A stretch of DNA of 64,000 nt, taken from the NCBI GenBank assembly GCA_964034945.1, contig OZ035962.1, forward strand, positions 22,477,530 to 22,541,529, given 5' to 3'. Source of the DNA: Chrysopilus asiliformis (lineage: Eukaryota; Arthropoda; Insecta; Diptera; Rhagionidae). The notes below the pieces were generated by a model, which ran no database searches, was not told the DNA's origin, and saw only the letters and a list, made by a program, of their open reading frames with translations. Shown here one piece after another: positions 22,838 to 35,867 of the stretch. Both the position numbers and the translations under genes were made by a program. The first letter of the stretch is position 1. Each line of letters opens with the position of its first letter.

Positions 22838-23221
22838 TGCTACATTTACACGAATGACAAATTTGTCATTTTTTTCTTGTCATTATGTTAATTTCCGTGT
22901 AAATGGCATAATTTTTGTAATTTTTTCTGTCAGAAAATGTCAATCTCTCATAACAGAATGAACTTGTCCATTCTTTTATGCCAGATTGTCATTCGTGCAA
23001 ACGCAATATTAGTTATGACAAAAGTTGAATACTAAAGTTGTCATAACTAATATTGCGTTTGCACGAATGACAATCTGGCATAAAAGAATGAACAAGTTCA
23101 TTCTTTTATGAGAGATTGACATTTTCTGACAGAAAAAATTACAAAAATTATGCCATTTACACGGGAATTAACATAATGACAAGAAAAAAATGACAAATTT
23201 GTCATTCGTGTAAATGTAGCA
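22838..23221. mobile_element. 384-bp near-perfect fold-back MITE
   Basis: Two arms of about 180 bp are almost perfect reverse complements around a loop of about 16 bases. The outer ends read TGCTACATTTACACGAATGA and its complement. TAA flanks both ends (22835-22837 and 23222-23224), a PIF/Harbinger-like duplication. The low divergence between the arms suggests either a recent insertion or arm correction. Confidence 0.8.
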
Positions 23222-24340
23222 TAAAAGGCTTGTTTAGGACTGTTTTTTTCGAATCTCATTTTATCTTTGGCTCATTCCCACAGCTCTTCCCAAAATTTAT
23301 TGAATGTTATGTTAAAACCAACTGACTATTTTCAACTCAATGACACGAAATTAAAAGCTTCAAACAATTTAACAATAATGAATTCCATTTATTTCCTGCT
23401 TTTAATTTATGAATGCTGTTGTGCATAAATTATGGAGTTAAAAAAAGAAAAAAAAACTGATCCTTTTAAATTTTATAAAACTAAGAGGATCACGTTTATG
23501 AGACCATTATTAACATTCTATGAATAAGAAATAAATGTTTGAAGATTTTTTCGGTTTCACCATCTACTATCCGTCTTTCCTAACTTGTCTTAATCCCCGA
23601 CATTCGGTTGGCATTTAAAGGATTAGGGAAATCGTCCTATTTTACAATAAACACATATTTATGAACTTGGGATAGGCTGCTTACATACGAATTAACCGAG
23701 CCCACACAAACACCACACCCGATACACATAAATATATTCGTTTCGTATAGAGAGAGACTACAAGTGAATTTCCGGCAAAGGCAACATCATTAAAAATCTA
23801 ATTCGTGTTTTATTTCTTCCTGTAAAACCTTAATGCCGACATTTGCTTAGTGCAAAAGTCAAGATATGCCAAGTAAACATTTTATACGTTCTACTACGCC
23901 TGATGGGAAAGGAAGTTTTCATTGCGGTTACATTTGGGATCTAATTCAACAATCATGGCGACAATAAATCTAATCCAATATTAATCTAATCTGAATTAAT
24001 AATAAATTTCAATGTTACAAAGTCGTGTAGTCAGAATTTTAAAAACCCTATGCGGAAAATTGTTACATTTTATTGCATTGTTTTATGTTTGGATTTGTGC
24101 GTATGACTTTAAATAATTAATATTCGATTAATAAAATGTAAATAATACAGAATTTGGTAGGAAATTGTCATCTATTTCTACAAGTTCTTGATTTATTTGT
24201 TTTTAAACTCGATATGTTTTGATTTTTTAAATCAATCAGTATTTCTGACGGAAATTGTAGGATTTTTCGGAGATTTCCAACATTTAAGGATAGGTCTGAG
24301 AATAGATTTTATAATAAATTTTGTTTTCAAACTTTTTAGT
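23222..24340. other. non-coding DNA, no recognised feature
   Basis: AT-rich sequence in which I see no exon, RNA gene or clear repeat. Confidence 0.4.
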
Positions 24341-24846
24341 CTTTTTTTAGTCGAAACAAACTTTTCTAACTCCCTCCACATGGTACGAACCCCCTCCCCT
24401 GCTATCTCCCAAACTACTAAATAGATTTTGATACGGTTTTTAATGTTCGGTAGGCCGTCTGTTACGAAAAACTTTTGCTGAAATCAATCCCTCCTGTATT
24501 ATAAGAACCCCCTCTCGATCTAACGCACTGATTCAATATATCGAAATTTAAGTAAAAACATCACTTTTCCATGTATAAAAATGGTATATCCCACAAAAAC
24601 TTGTCACTATAAAGTAGTATAATTTCATTTTCGAACAACTAATGTATCTTTCAACTAAATGACGAATACTGAAAATTGAAATACCTTATTGTTAGCTATA
24701 TTAAAACGACGTTATTTTCTTAAGAAAAAAGGGCTGCAGAAAGCTGTGCACACACATTGTACAGCAATTGAACTTTTAAAAAACAAATGACAAAACATTG
24801 TGCACATGACTGAGTGAGTACCTATGGTTGCACTCAGTTTTAGTAT

Positions 24847-25034
24847 TTTTATACCCGTATGGTGACACCAAAAGGTATATTAAAATTGCCTTAACGTTTG
24901 TAATGCCAAGATCCCCTCATCACACACAAAAATGAATTACACCAGTCTGTTTAGAATGAAAAAAAAATGAATTTTGCATGTCCGTCCATCCGTCTGTCCG
25001 CCAGATTAGCAATTATAGCTTTGTTATGTTTCTT
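24847..25034 (+). mobile_element. family-A repeat, internally deleted copy
   Basis: It has the family 5' end (ATACCCGTATGGTGACACCA) through a few TGTC units, then jumps directly to the tail (AGATTAGCAATTATAGCTTT). The central 370 bases or so are missing. It faces the full copy at 25180-25757. Confidence 0.65.
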
Positions 25035-25179
25035 GATAAAACTGTTAATATTGCAAAAAATATCATGATATCAGGTTTCATTTTGCAGGAAATTTTCAAA
25101 TACCAAGTATTATTTTAAAAGAATTTCCAAAATTTCAGCGCCAACCCGAAAACACCTCTCAATTCAAAGATAATTTAGA

Positions 25180-25757
25180 ACATAACAAAAGCTATAATTG
25201 CCAATCTGGCAATCATTGGAGACCCGTATGGTGATATTCGTATCAAAATTCGAACAGTTGTAGCAAAATTCCACTTTGAAGTCAAACTTTCCAATAAGAT
25301 TTTTTAAAATTTATTCCAATCGGATTTTGATGTATGGGAGTTTTATGTAGAATCGTATTATAAATAACTTTTGTTCTTGGACTTTTTTGATAAGATGCAC
25401 CGTTTTTGAGATATTCACAAAAAACGATTTCGTTCGTAAGGGGGGTACCCCCCTAATGGTCCATTTTTGCCCATTAACGAACTTAGCATCGCATTTTACG
25501 AAAAACGGATCTGTGCAAACTTTCAAGTCTCTAGCTCAATCCGTGCGCCCGCAATCCGCGCCACAGACAGACGGACAGACAGACAGACGGACAGACAGAC
25601 AGACAGACAGACGGACGGACATGCAGAAATTAAATATTTTTATCATTCTAAACACACTGGTGTAATTCATTTTTTTGTGCGATGACGGGATCTTGGCGTT
25701 ACAAACGGTAAGGCAAAGTTAATATACCCTTTGGTTTCACCATACGGGTATAAAAAT
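25180..25757 (-). mobile_element. family-A repeat, minus-strand full copy
   Basis: All family blocks are present in reverse order, including an expanded GACA/GACG tract at 25563-25622 and the palindromic TTGCCAATCTGGCAA tail. Confidence 0.75.
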
Positions 25758-26496
25758 TTGTTTAATTTTCACATCAAGCGAAATATGATCTATATAGGAA
25801 TTTTCGCATATTTTACAGTTTCCTAAAAAAAACAAACAATAAACCATCAATTTAACCTTTCGACAGACGGCAGAATTGTAAAACTTTTTTATGACCAATA
25901 ACAGCAAAGTCATCAATTGAGTTATGAAACGTTTAACGTGTTTTACTATTGAATGAAAAATAGCGACAAAAACCACTTACAAAATAAAACGTAATACGAG
26001 AAGAAAAGTCATGAAAACACAAAAAAAAGAAAATGAAAATAAAAGAATACCTTTTCTTTGACTTGGATAATCTTTTCGACGATTGCTCCCTGAATTTTAA
26101 AGTAAACAATTTCCATGTTATGCAAAATCTTCTTTTAAAGTAAACCGCTTCAGATTTTACTCCAAGTGGGGTGGAGAATGTGGGAAAGTGTAATGTGGAA
26201 ATTTCAGGTATTCAAATTATCGCTTATGCCTCCTTTGTAACTCCTATTACCCATTCGAAGTGAAGAAAATGAATCAGAAAGTTGTGACTTTTTTTATTTT
26301 TATTTTTTTGACAGTGAATATATTTTCAAGTAGCGTCCGTATTGTGTTACGGAAACATCATTCAGGGTTACTATGGTTACGGTATGTTAAAATAAGAAGC
26401 ACTCGTTTCACTTCAAATAAATTTTTATCTTTGATAAAGCAGAACTTGATTAAATTAAGCCATTTTGATTTGAAAATCTTTTTAACCTAAAAGCCA

Positions 26497-26850
26497 ATTT
26501 ACACATGAAAAAAAAATACTCAAGTTGTATAACATCGATTCTGGCAACTTCATCGCTAGAGTGCTACGCCACTGAACTTGTTAGGCCTCTGAAACTGTTC
26601 TAGGCACTGATTACAATCGCGATTTTTCCTTGAATTTCTCCGCGAATTTTAGTCATCTATCGCAGAATAAAATAATTTAGCAAAAGTTGTCAAAATTTGA
26701 ATTTTTTCGGACGGTTTTATTTTAACAAAATCGAGTTCGGGCACCTTTTAGATACAAATTTCTGAACTTTATGTCACAGTATACACAGCTGTGCAACATG
26801 AATTGAGTTTTGAAGAATAAAATTCACGCAATAAAGTGTCAGGTGTAAAC
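26497..26850. mobile_element. family C MITE, copy 2
   Basis: It shares with 12332-12597 the blocks TCATCTATCGCAGAATAAA, TGCAACATGAATTGAG and AATAAAGTGTCAGGTGTAAAC. About 80 extra bases sit near its left end. Confidence 0.55.
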
Positions 26851-26874
26851 GGCGCGTTAGTTTCGCAATCTTTA

Positions 26875-27272
26875 AGGTAGAACCAGAAACATACGTCCGT
26901 GCGTCCGCCATGCGTCCGTCAGGTTGACAGTTCGATGCGGTCAAAGTAAAATCAACGGGCTGCTATGAGTACTCTCCTAATAATGCGTTTGTCCGATGCG
27001 GCAACGCACCGTCACCGCATAGAGTAGGTCGACTTTCTACTTTTACATGTGGCAACGCACGAAATTTCTCATTTCGCAAAAAAGTTTGGTTACGATTTAA
27101 GCAATTTAAGTATGGAACAAATTGAAAGTAATTGTTTCGACGATAAACTAATAGAAGAAGTGCAAAAAAAGTGAAGAAGTAGTGATTCGTTGCCGTACCC
27201 AACTGTCACCGCATAAAACTGTCTACCGGACGGACGCATAACGAACGCATCAACGTACGATTCAGGTTCTAG
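26875..27272. mobile_element. 398-bp TIR element
   Basis: The ends are diverged inverted repeats (AGGTAGAACCAGAAACATAC on the left; complement CTAGAACCTGAATCGTACG on the right), followed inward by ACGCATCCGTCC-like blocks on both sides. CTTTA lies directly outside both ends (26870-26874 and 27273-27277), a 5-bp target duplication. It abuts the family C copy. No transposase is visible. Confidence 0.65.
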
Positions 27273-27937
27273 CTTTATTGCCAAACTAAACCCGGCTTAA
27301 AATTCCGTCTAAACTGTTTCAATTACATTCTCCCATATATAATGTAATGTTTTAAAAGGAATTTAATAAAATATAATTTTCTAATACCATTTTGTTTGTA
27401 ATTATGTGATATATTGGGAACCCTGTCAAAGCAGTCAGCTATTCGTTCAGCAATAACACAATAAACGCAAATAAATTAGCAAGTTTCAGATAAATCAGTT
27501 TCAATTTCATCACAAACTAACAGTCAAAAGTACAGCCGGAATATTGAATATCGGATTTTGGTTAATATATGAAGCTGTAACCGCAATTAAACGCAACCGA
27601 AAATAAAAAAATTCACGTAATTGAGCTTCCCGCTAAATTGAGTTACTAGTCACGTGTTGTCAAGGTTAAACATCATCGTGCTCAAATATCATGCATCATT
27701 GGACAGTGAATATATAAATGCATGATGTATAGAAAATTTTGAAAACCACGGAATTTAAAAAAGTTTGTAGTGATCAACATGAGAGTTTCTTATAACTACA
27801 GAAAGTAATTTTTTTAAATTAAGAAGTAGCGGAAAAACAAAAAAATCTGACAGCACATGAGTTTTTTTTCAATTTACAATAACGCGACAAATAAAATATT
27901 AGCTTATATAAAAACATGATTTTTTTACAAAATCTTA

Positions 27938-28390
27938 AATATCTCGATCACGGTAAAATATATCCATTTACGGTAAAAGGGAAAAATGTAGAGAATTTAA
28001 ATATAATTATTCTTATTTTAAACGATAATCGATAATGTCAGAGACAAAACTGTGGAGAAGACCATTATCATTAATTCATCTCATACTGAAAGCCAGTAAA
28101 AAGTCATCTTTTTCGAGCTAATCGCAATAAAATAACGGTATATCGCCATACCAGTTAAATATATAGAGTTTTAATAAAGGACAAAAGTGTAGGAAATTTT
28201 ATTGTCTCTAAGTTTTGTCATAGTTAAGACTACTAAAAAGCGCGTAATTTCGGAGTAAATCGCGAAAAGCGAAATTGTGATTTTTAAAAAGCCGCCATTT
28301 TGGCTAATTCCGGTTAACGGATTTGCAGCAAAACTTGGGAGGATCGTCCCATTCCAGGACCAAACACGAATGTAAAAGTTCATGGCTCTA
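27938..28390 (-). repeat. dispersed repeat, copy 2 (family W)
   Basis: The reverse complement resembles 2500-2730, with the same order of blocks (VWSWN-like segment, then the GATCGAGATATT block). It is longer than copy 1. Confidence 0.55.
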
Positions 28391-28452
28391 GTTTTTGAGA
28401 AATTTTGTACACAGACTAACAGAAAGACGGACTGAACTAATGATTTATTTCA

Positions 28453-29024
28453 TTTTTATACCCGTATGGTGAAACCAAAGGGTATATTAACTTTGCCTTA
28501 CCGTTTGTAACGCCAAGATCCCGTCATCACACATAAAAATGAATTACACCAGTGTGTTTAGAAGGATAAAAATAATAAATTTCTGCATGTCCGTCCGTCT
28601 GTCCGTCTGTCTGTCCGTCTGTCTGTCTGTCTGTCTGTGGCGCGGATTGCGGGCGCACGGATTGAGCTAGAGACTTGAAATTTTGCGCAGATCCGTTTTT
28701 CGTAAAATGCGAGGCTAAGTTCGTTAATAGGTAAAAATGGACCATTAGGGGCGGTACCCCCCATACGAACGAAAACGGTTTTTATGAATATCTCGAAAAC
28801 GGTGCATCTTATCAAAAAAGTCTAAGAACAAAAGTTATTTAGGATATGATTCTACATAAAACTCCCATACATCAAAATTCGATTGGAATAAATTTTAAAA
28901 AATCTTATTGGAAAGTTTGACTTCAAAGTGGAATTTTGGTACAACTGTTCGAATTTTGATACGAATATCACCATACGGGTTTTCAATAATTGCCAGATTG
29001 GCAATTATAGCTTTTGTTATGTTT
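28453..29024 (+). mobile_element. family-A repeat, copy at 28.5 kb
   Basis: Full layout as at 21.5 kb, with a longer (TGTC)n tract (28588-28636) and the ATATCACCATACGGG and TTATGTTT tail. Confidence 0.75.
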
Positions 29025-30297
29025 GTATAAAAAAAAGTCTTCATACTAGGGTTTAACTGGAAATTTGATAGATTTATATTAATTTTATTTGCAATACCTA
29101 CCCGGGTTTAAAGTCATAAAGATAAGTAGATCCCAAACAAAATAATAAATATTAAAAACCCATTCCGTAACACAATAATATCAACCGATATTTGACATCA
29201 AATAAAGGGGTAAGCCATAAAAATAATCAAATTGCAAGGCCAGTTGATTACTATTTACTGCTGCTGGGACTTTTTTTTTGATATTACTAGCAGACTACCT
29301 TATCTTGATGCTATGGAAAAATTTGTAATTGATAAAATTTTTATAAGCGAAAATCTGATTTATTATTCCTTTTGAACATTTAAGCCTTCCGTTATTAATC
29401 TTCTCCACCTGATTACAATCCGCAATAAAAAAAAGTTTTAAATTACTGGAAATCATACTCTTTCCTAGATAAGAATTAACTCCATTTTATGTTACATTTC
29501 CATTAAGTTAATTAATTGATTCTGAACGACCGGGAATAAAAGAAAGAAAGCAAGGAAAAACTCGAAAAAAAAGTTGAGAAAAAAACTTTACTCATTTCTT
29601 ATAAAATATTTCCTAAAGAAAGGAATTTAGGTCGAACAAAATCTCTCTAATAAATTCTTAAATTACTGTAAGCATGCAAAAATTATTCGAAAACTTTATG
29701 GAGAGATTTTCTATAATTAAACCGGAAATATTTCAAACTCTTATCGAAAAGTTATATAATTTGATACGAAAATATTTCCACATTGTAATTACAGTAATAA
29801 ATTTCTTATATTATTATACTTTATTAACTTATAGAAAAATATATAGAAACTTTGATTATTCTTCTTAATTTAGAATGTTGAGAATAGTTTGTAGAAGTTT
29901 TTTTTTGCTGAAAATCACTTCATTTTTCCAGAGATTTTATCACTAAAATTCAGTTATGGTGGGTTTCACGAGGTGTTTAGCAAAAAGACCGTGCTAAAAC
30001 CGGCTAAAGTTTTGTGAAACTCGCTATTAAAGTTTCATTTCATTTTAAATGGTTGAAATTTCATTGAAAACTTATTATCTGGGATTAAAATTTTCTGTTA
30101 GTAAAAAAAAGAACGGAAATATAACACTAGCCGCTTGTTGCAGAGTTTTCTAATGCCCGCCACTTATTATCGCCCATACGTAATAAAATATACTGTATAT
30201 TAGAGCTCATTAAAATTTAGTAGAATTCTAAGATTCTATCACATTTTTTTCTACCATGATGTGGAAATTTATTTATTATTTTATCTTCGATTAATCT
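29025..30297. other. non-coding DNA, no recognised feature
   Basis: AT-rich. I see no exon or RNA gene. Short open frames here have no protein-like character. Confidence 0.4.
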
Positions 30298-31102
30298 ACA
30301 CGCAAAAAAAAATACTAAGTCTAACTATTTTTAATGTGGAATCGTGACTATAACTAAAATAGTGAATTTAAATTACCAAAATAGTCAATTCAACCACAAA
30401 ATAGTAAGTTTTACTATAAAGTACAGGGTGGGCCAGAATAGACGCGGGGGTTTGAATTCTTTATAAATTTTTTTATTTTAGCGAAACCTATAATTTTTTT
30501 TTCAAATACATGTAGTTGATTGATGGGGAATATTTTTGGTCTAAACATGGAAAATTATATCCCGCAAGTGGTGGCCATTTTCTGCTTCGCAAATCCGTGC
30601 TCTTTCCAAGACATTTTCCATAACCTTTCGTGTTATGGCCTCGATTTCACTGCGAATGTTGGTTGTCAATTGGCTGATGGTTGTTGGCTTGTTGACGTAC
30701 ACCTTTTCTTTCAAATATCCCCAAAGGAAACAATCTGGAGGCGTTAGATCAGGTGAACGCGGAGGCCAATTGAAATCGCAACTTTTCGAAATAATGCGTC
30801 CGCCAAACATGTCCCGTTAAAGAGCCATTGAGCCCACCGCCCACCGGTTCGTTGTTCTATTGTGTACAGGTCCATTTTAAATTGCCCAAGTCTTCTTAAC
30901 AAAATGCTGAAACAAAATTAAAAAAATAAAAATAAAAAAAAAATTATAAAGACTTCAAACCCCTGCGTCTATTCTGGCCCACCCTGTAGTTAAATTTATT
31001 ACAAAAATATCCGATTTTGGCTCTTTTTTGTAATTAAAATAAACTATTTTAGTTATAGTCACATTATAAAATACTTAGAGTTACTATTTTGTCCCTGTGT
31101 GT
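30298..31102. mobile_element. palindromic MITE split by a mariner remnant
   Basis: The parts outside 30424-30986 are imperfect reverse complements. The left arm has ACTAAGTCTAACTATTTT then GTGACTATAACTAAAATAG. The right arm carries the complements in mirrored order, ending TCCCTGTGTGT. Without the insert it is a fold-back element of roughly 240 bp. Confidence 0.6.
30424..30986 (-). mobile_element. Tc1/mariner remnant, 563 bp
   Basis: The TIRs are CAGGGTGGGCCAGAATAGAC and its exact complement, flanked by TA on both sides. Minus-strand 30810-30541 is an 89-codon transposase C-terminus with WPPRSPDLTPPDCFLWGYL. The last D of SPDLTPPD is the third catalytic acid of a DDxD transposase. The upstream two thirds of the transposase is deleted, so it cannot act alone. 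Confidence 0.82.
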
Positions 31103-31542
31103 ACATGCGTAAATATTTTTTTTGCCTGTCTGTTCGCAAGTATGTTTTTTCTGGCAACTTGGGAAAACGGCTCAACCGATTTCAAAGAAATTTTATACAC
31201 AGGCAGGGCTACTTACAAAAGATAAGTTACTTAACCTCCGCTTATCACTCGATTGGGACAAGACTTTCTGAGCTAAAAAAGGATTTTGCAGAGAATCAAC
31301 TGACATTAAAAAAATTAACTGTCTCTCTGACGTCACGTTCCTACGCAGCTCTCAACTATATAGCTGAAGACATTTCGATAAGATTTTCATCTTCATATAA
31401 AAAAAAAGTTTCCGTCCCACTTCTCCTGTACCCCTCTCCTGCTATCTTCTGAACTACTGATGCGATTCAAGTTCTCAGGGGCTGCCCAAATTTCACGCAA
31501 ATTTTCGGCCGTTTGATTCCCCCTCCCCTCTATATTATAGAA

Positions 31543-31605
31543 GAATTCACCCTTATTTTACTATACAAGAATTCACCCTTATTTTACTATACAGGAATTC
31601 ACCCT
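31543..31605 (+). repeat. 29-bp direct repeat, about two units
   Basis: Units of AATTCACCCTTATTTTACTA plus TACAAG or TACAGG stand in tandem within a C-rich dispersed repeat (31380-31710). That repeat resembles 24340-24560 through shared CCCCTCCCCTGCTATCT-type blocks. Confidence 0.5.
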
Positions 31606-31665
31606 TCCCCGATTACTACGGACCGTCCCTTCTTTAAACATTTAAACTACTGGACCGATTTTGAT

Positions 31666-31844
31666 CCAGGAGTGGTATTCCGTAACTTGATTCAAGCGTT
31701 TGTTTCGAGTTAGAAGAAAAAGTGGTATTTGCTATCTCGGTTTCTCTCTGTCATTTATTTTGGTCAAAACAGAGACAGCGAATACTTCTTGTTCTTCTAA
31801 CTCGAAACAAACGCTTGAAACAAGTTACGGAATATTACTCCTGG
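31666..31844. repeat. 179-bp near-complete palindrome
   Basis: Outer arms of 52 bp (starting CCAGGAGTGGTATTCCGTAA, with few mismatches) are followed by a matching inner part (TATTTGCTATCTCGGTTT versus the complement of AAACAGAGACAGCGAATA). It could be head-to-head copies of one repeat end or a fold-back element. Confidence 0.65.
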
Positions 31845-33048
31845 TTTCGTGATTAGGAGCTGGCAAAAATTATTGCTCCGCTTTTTCTCTTTTAAACAAA
31901 ATTCTGATTTATCCTTTGTAAATGATATTTTATCAGTTATGAGTTTTTTTTCAAAATGTATAAAAAAAAAAATATATTTCAAATTTACCAAAACATTTCT
32001 ATTATAATTTATACTCCCTTGGGACCAAAGTTCTAAATTTAGACATTTAAACCTGTCGTTACCAATTACATTGCCAATTAGCTCTTTTTTCACTTACAGC
32101 TGAACAACTGAAGGTGTAAAAATCTTTCTATTTGTGACATTTTTTCAGTCAATAAACATTTGCTTGAATACACTTCTCCGAAATTAATTTTCTCGGAAAA
32201 AATAATTAGAAGCCTCCTGTGATATGACGTGAAAACATCGAAAAAATAGACCCGGAATATCAATTGGAAAAACCGGTGAAGATATAAATTGGGCTTCTCA
32301 TTAGTTAGGATTCAATTTCAAAAGCGGAACCAAATAATCGAATCCTTATTATTCCAATACAAGGTAAACAGGTTTCTTTTGAATTATAATGTTAATTACT
32401 TGCTTTTATATAAATAATTTAAAGTAATGCCGCGAAAGGATACCGCAAATAAATGAAAAGGGAACTTTTCCACTAGGAAAAACATCTTTTTCATCATCAG
32501 TGATGGTGACGGGTGACGTTGAAGGTGAGTTGACTTGATTGCCTCGGTTGAAAATTAATTTTCTAATTTTGTAATTGAAGATTGATGGACTTTTTAACAA
32601 GTTCAACATTTTCCGAGTCAAAAAGTTATACTTAAATTGACGACAATGGTAGGTGCTTGAAGACCTAAAATTTAAGGAAATTGAAAAGTATTTTCTGTGA
32701 AAATGGCAAATTTGTAAATTAGCAGTTTTATTTGTCATGATTGAATCTACGAGTTAAATTTTAGCATTCACTTTACTTTCAGAGTGTTTTTCAACACTTC
32801 GCACAGAAATAATTTTCTTGTAAAGGAAAATAATTTAAAAAAAATCTAAAAAAAACACGATTTGTGGCACAGTGAGCCCTGAACATTTAAAAACCGAATT
32901 TTAAAGAAAACCTAAGTAAACATTTCAAAAGTAAATTCCAAGGAAAAATTGAAGAAATACCGTTTACTAGGGATTATAAAATATGGCTTTTTTGATTTAG
33001 CCAAAAACTTTGGCCTACAATATTATAGTAGTTAAAATCCAGTTACAT
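31845..33048. other. non-coding DNA, no recognised feature
   Basis: I see no supported exon, RNA gene or repeat. Confidence 0.35.
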
Positions 33049-33200
33049 ACGCTATAGTTTACCAGAGTGATTTTTCTTTTTGTTATCCATTTTCACATAT
33101 GTGTGTAATAAAACTGTCGCCAGGTCTGAAGAGCGTTGTTACATATATGTATATGCGAAAACGGGTATCAGCAGAGAAATCACTCTGGTTGTCATAGCGT
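33049..33200. mobile_element. 152-bp TIR element
   Basis: The ends are ACGCTATAGTTTACCAGAGT and the complement of ACGCTATGACAACCAGAGTG, each running into GATTT and TCT. No target duplication is clear. Confidence 0.45.
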
Positions 33201-35825
33201 GTGTGGCGGACTTAAACCGGTCAAGTAATTTTTTATTCGCACTTATTTTTCTCAAAAGAAATGTTGATTTTTACAACAAAAAAAACATTTTTACAACAAA
33301 AAAAAAGCAAACTGTTGCTCCTTCCAAACATTGTAACATTGAAACTAGTCTTATCGTATTCAGTAACTAATTCCGATTCCACGAATTTTCTGTGCATTGT
33401 AATGTAAATATGTACACCCCCGTAAGTCGAATTTGAGTGTTATCAGAAGGGATTTGCACTTATAATATTTTTGGTTAGCAACGTAAGGTAAAATTTCTTA
33501 ATTAATAATTATTCATCATAAATAATTCGGTGTGTTTGACGTCAGTTTCATGCCAATAACAACAGACGTTGAGGTAAATTTTCGTTGGAATATTAACAAT
33601 AAAATTTATTGTGATATTAAAGTTATTGCCTTTATTAAAGCTATTACATCTACCAGTATTTATGTTCCGTAGAAAAAATAAGTGGCAGAGCCAGACTCCT
33701 GGTTTTGAAATTCTATGGTTATTAACAATAAAGAGTTAATTTATGATGCATAAACAAATACAGGATTTTGTATTAAGTTATTATGTCGATCAATTACAAA
33801 CAGAACAAAGTTTTTCGGTCATTAAATGAATTGTTATAAAACTCTAGCGCAAGGGTGGAGGAGGGCGGTTCAGACAAGCGCAAATTAGCATGACCTATTT
33901 TACAAAAAATTGCGAAAACGCGTAACGAGAGACGGAGAAAAGTTTGAAAAACCGAAAACTAGCGTGTTGTATTTTAGAAACACCCGTAGTCAAAAATTGG
34001 AAATCAGTTGATCCTAATTGACCCTAAAGATATCAATTAAAGAGACGATATGCAAAGGTTAAACCAGTGTTGTCCACCTCCAAGCTCTTCACAAGCACAT
34101 TTTTAGTTGTTCGTCCTGAAATCTTACGCGGGGTACCAGGCAGGAGAAGAAAAATGAGTGAATTTTATGAAAAATGAAAAAAGTAGAAATTTCTGATATC
34201 TTGAAAAAATTACATTGAAAATATCCAAAACTGATTCTTCAATTTTAAACCAAGAAACCAAAAATATTCGGATTTGTTCAAGTTTTTATCAGAACATTAA
34301 AAGACGATTACCACCAAGAACTTTGTAATCAGTTGCAATTTTTTTTATTGGATTTGTGTACGATTAAAGACCGCCGGAAGTTTTCCCATAGATACGAAGC
34401 CACACCACATTGCGAATGAGTTTTGTTGTGTTGGGTGTCGGGAAATGCGTCAGCGGGCCATGACTAGCGAAATGTGGCCACACACTGACTGTACAACTTC
34501 CGCAAATTGTGTGATAAAAATCCTCATGTTAATTAAGAACAAGGGCACCGCACAAAGATACGCACAATTTCTCTTATCTTGGGCTTTTCTTCTCGGTTTG
34601 TTTTGTTCAGTTTTTATCGTTTGTATTTCCGATAAGGATTCCAGTTCAAGTGTTTGCTATGCTGTGCTGTGGGCCTCCTTGAAACTTGAAAATGATTCCT
34701 GGAAAATCCTGCAAGTCTCGATTCGGATAATACCTCGAGAGGATGTGCCACAAACAGACGAATTAGGCCAATGATATCATTTATCACACGAATTTTCGGT
34801 TCATCATTAAGTGGTTATTATATTTTTTTAAGGAATAGAATAAATGAATCAAATACCCAGAAAAAATACAAATAAAATAAACTAAGCCAGAGAATAAAAG
34901 AAAAAAAAATACGCCTATAGAATGTATGGTAGCTAGCATGAAAGTATTGAATCATTTTTAGTATATTTATGCCATTTCATTCAGTAAATTGCTTTCCATG
35001 CCATGTAAAAGGGATAAGCGAGGTCAGAAAGGACATTTAACGCATATACGTGCTGGTTAAATAGAAGGTGGTTCAACGAATCACTAATTACGACTAACTC
35101 ATCATGACTTGTTTTTTCGCTTTTTACACGCACTCAATCATAACATTTTTTGAGTTGTATTTACATTAGAACTGAAAGAAACCGAATCAGCGAGTCCTGT
35201 AATTAAATCCCGCACTCTAATATCATTAAAATATTATCAGATAATTTACTGGAAATTATTACGAAAATTTGAATTTTTCATCATTATATGACCGAGGTTT
35301 TTTTTCCAAAAACCATACTTTTAGACAACGTATAAGAAAGTAGAAATGGAATTATTTTATTGAGACGTTGTTGACGTCTGTACCTTCTCAAGTCATGTTT
35401 ATTGATGTACAACAACACAAAGTCGGATCTTGGCATTTTCATACTCAGGTTTCATAACAATTTTCTTCTTTGCAGCAGCGACCATGATTTTTCATATAAT
35501 GGACGAGATTTCAACATTTGTAAGGTTCCTCCACTCATCGTCAGTAAGAGGCGCGATAACTTCTAAAATTTTTGATTATGAAATATTTCTTCCTAAAGAT
35601 CTTGTCTGCGGTGCAACTTCTATAGTTTGCTAAAGAAAAAAGATACCGTAAAACCGACACAAAGCTTTTTTTAAAGAATAAATAACGTTCTTAGAAAAAC
35701 AATCGACATATCAACTTTTAAAAAAATTCAAAAAAATCCACGTATGAAAAAATTAAGAAATAAAAAAAAATATTTTGTGGCATTCCATAAAGTATTTTAT
35801 ACTATTTTTGGCCCTTTACAAAAGA
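33201..35825. other. non-coding DNA, no recognised feature
   Basis: Mixed AT-rich sequence. A 109-codon frame at 34445-34774 (+) has a hydrophobic centre but no recognisable domain, signal or splice context, so I do not call it a gene. Confidence 0.35.
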
Positions 35826-35867
35826 TATAAGGATAGGGGGTTTAAAATGAAAAGAGGGTGAGTGCTT

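Noticed and set aside
25563..25622. Short regularly repeated units that might suggest a CRISPR-like array
   Set aside because: It is a GACA/GACG simple repeat without spacers, in an animal genome.
34445..34774. 109-codon frame with a hydrophobic segment
   Set aside because: No homology, promoter or splice context, and the window has many chance frames of this size.
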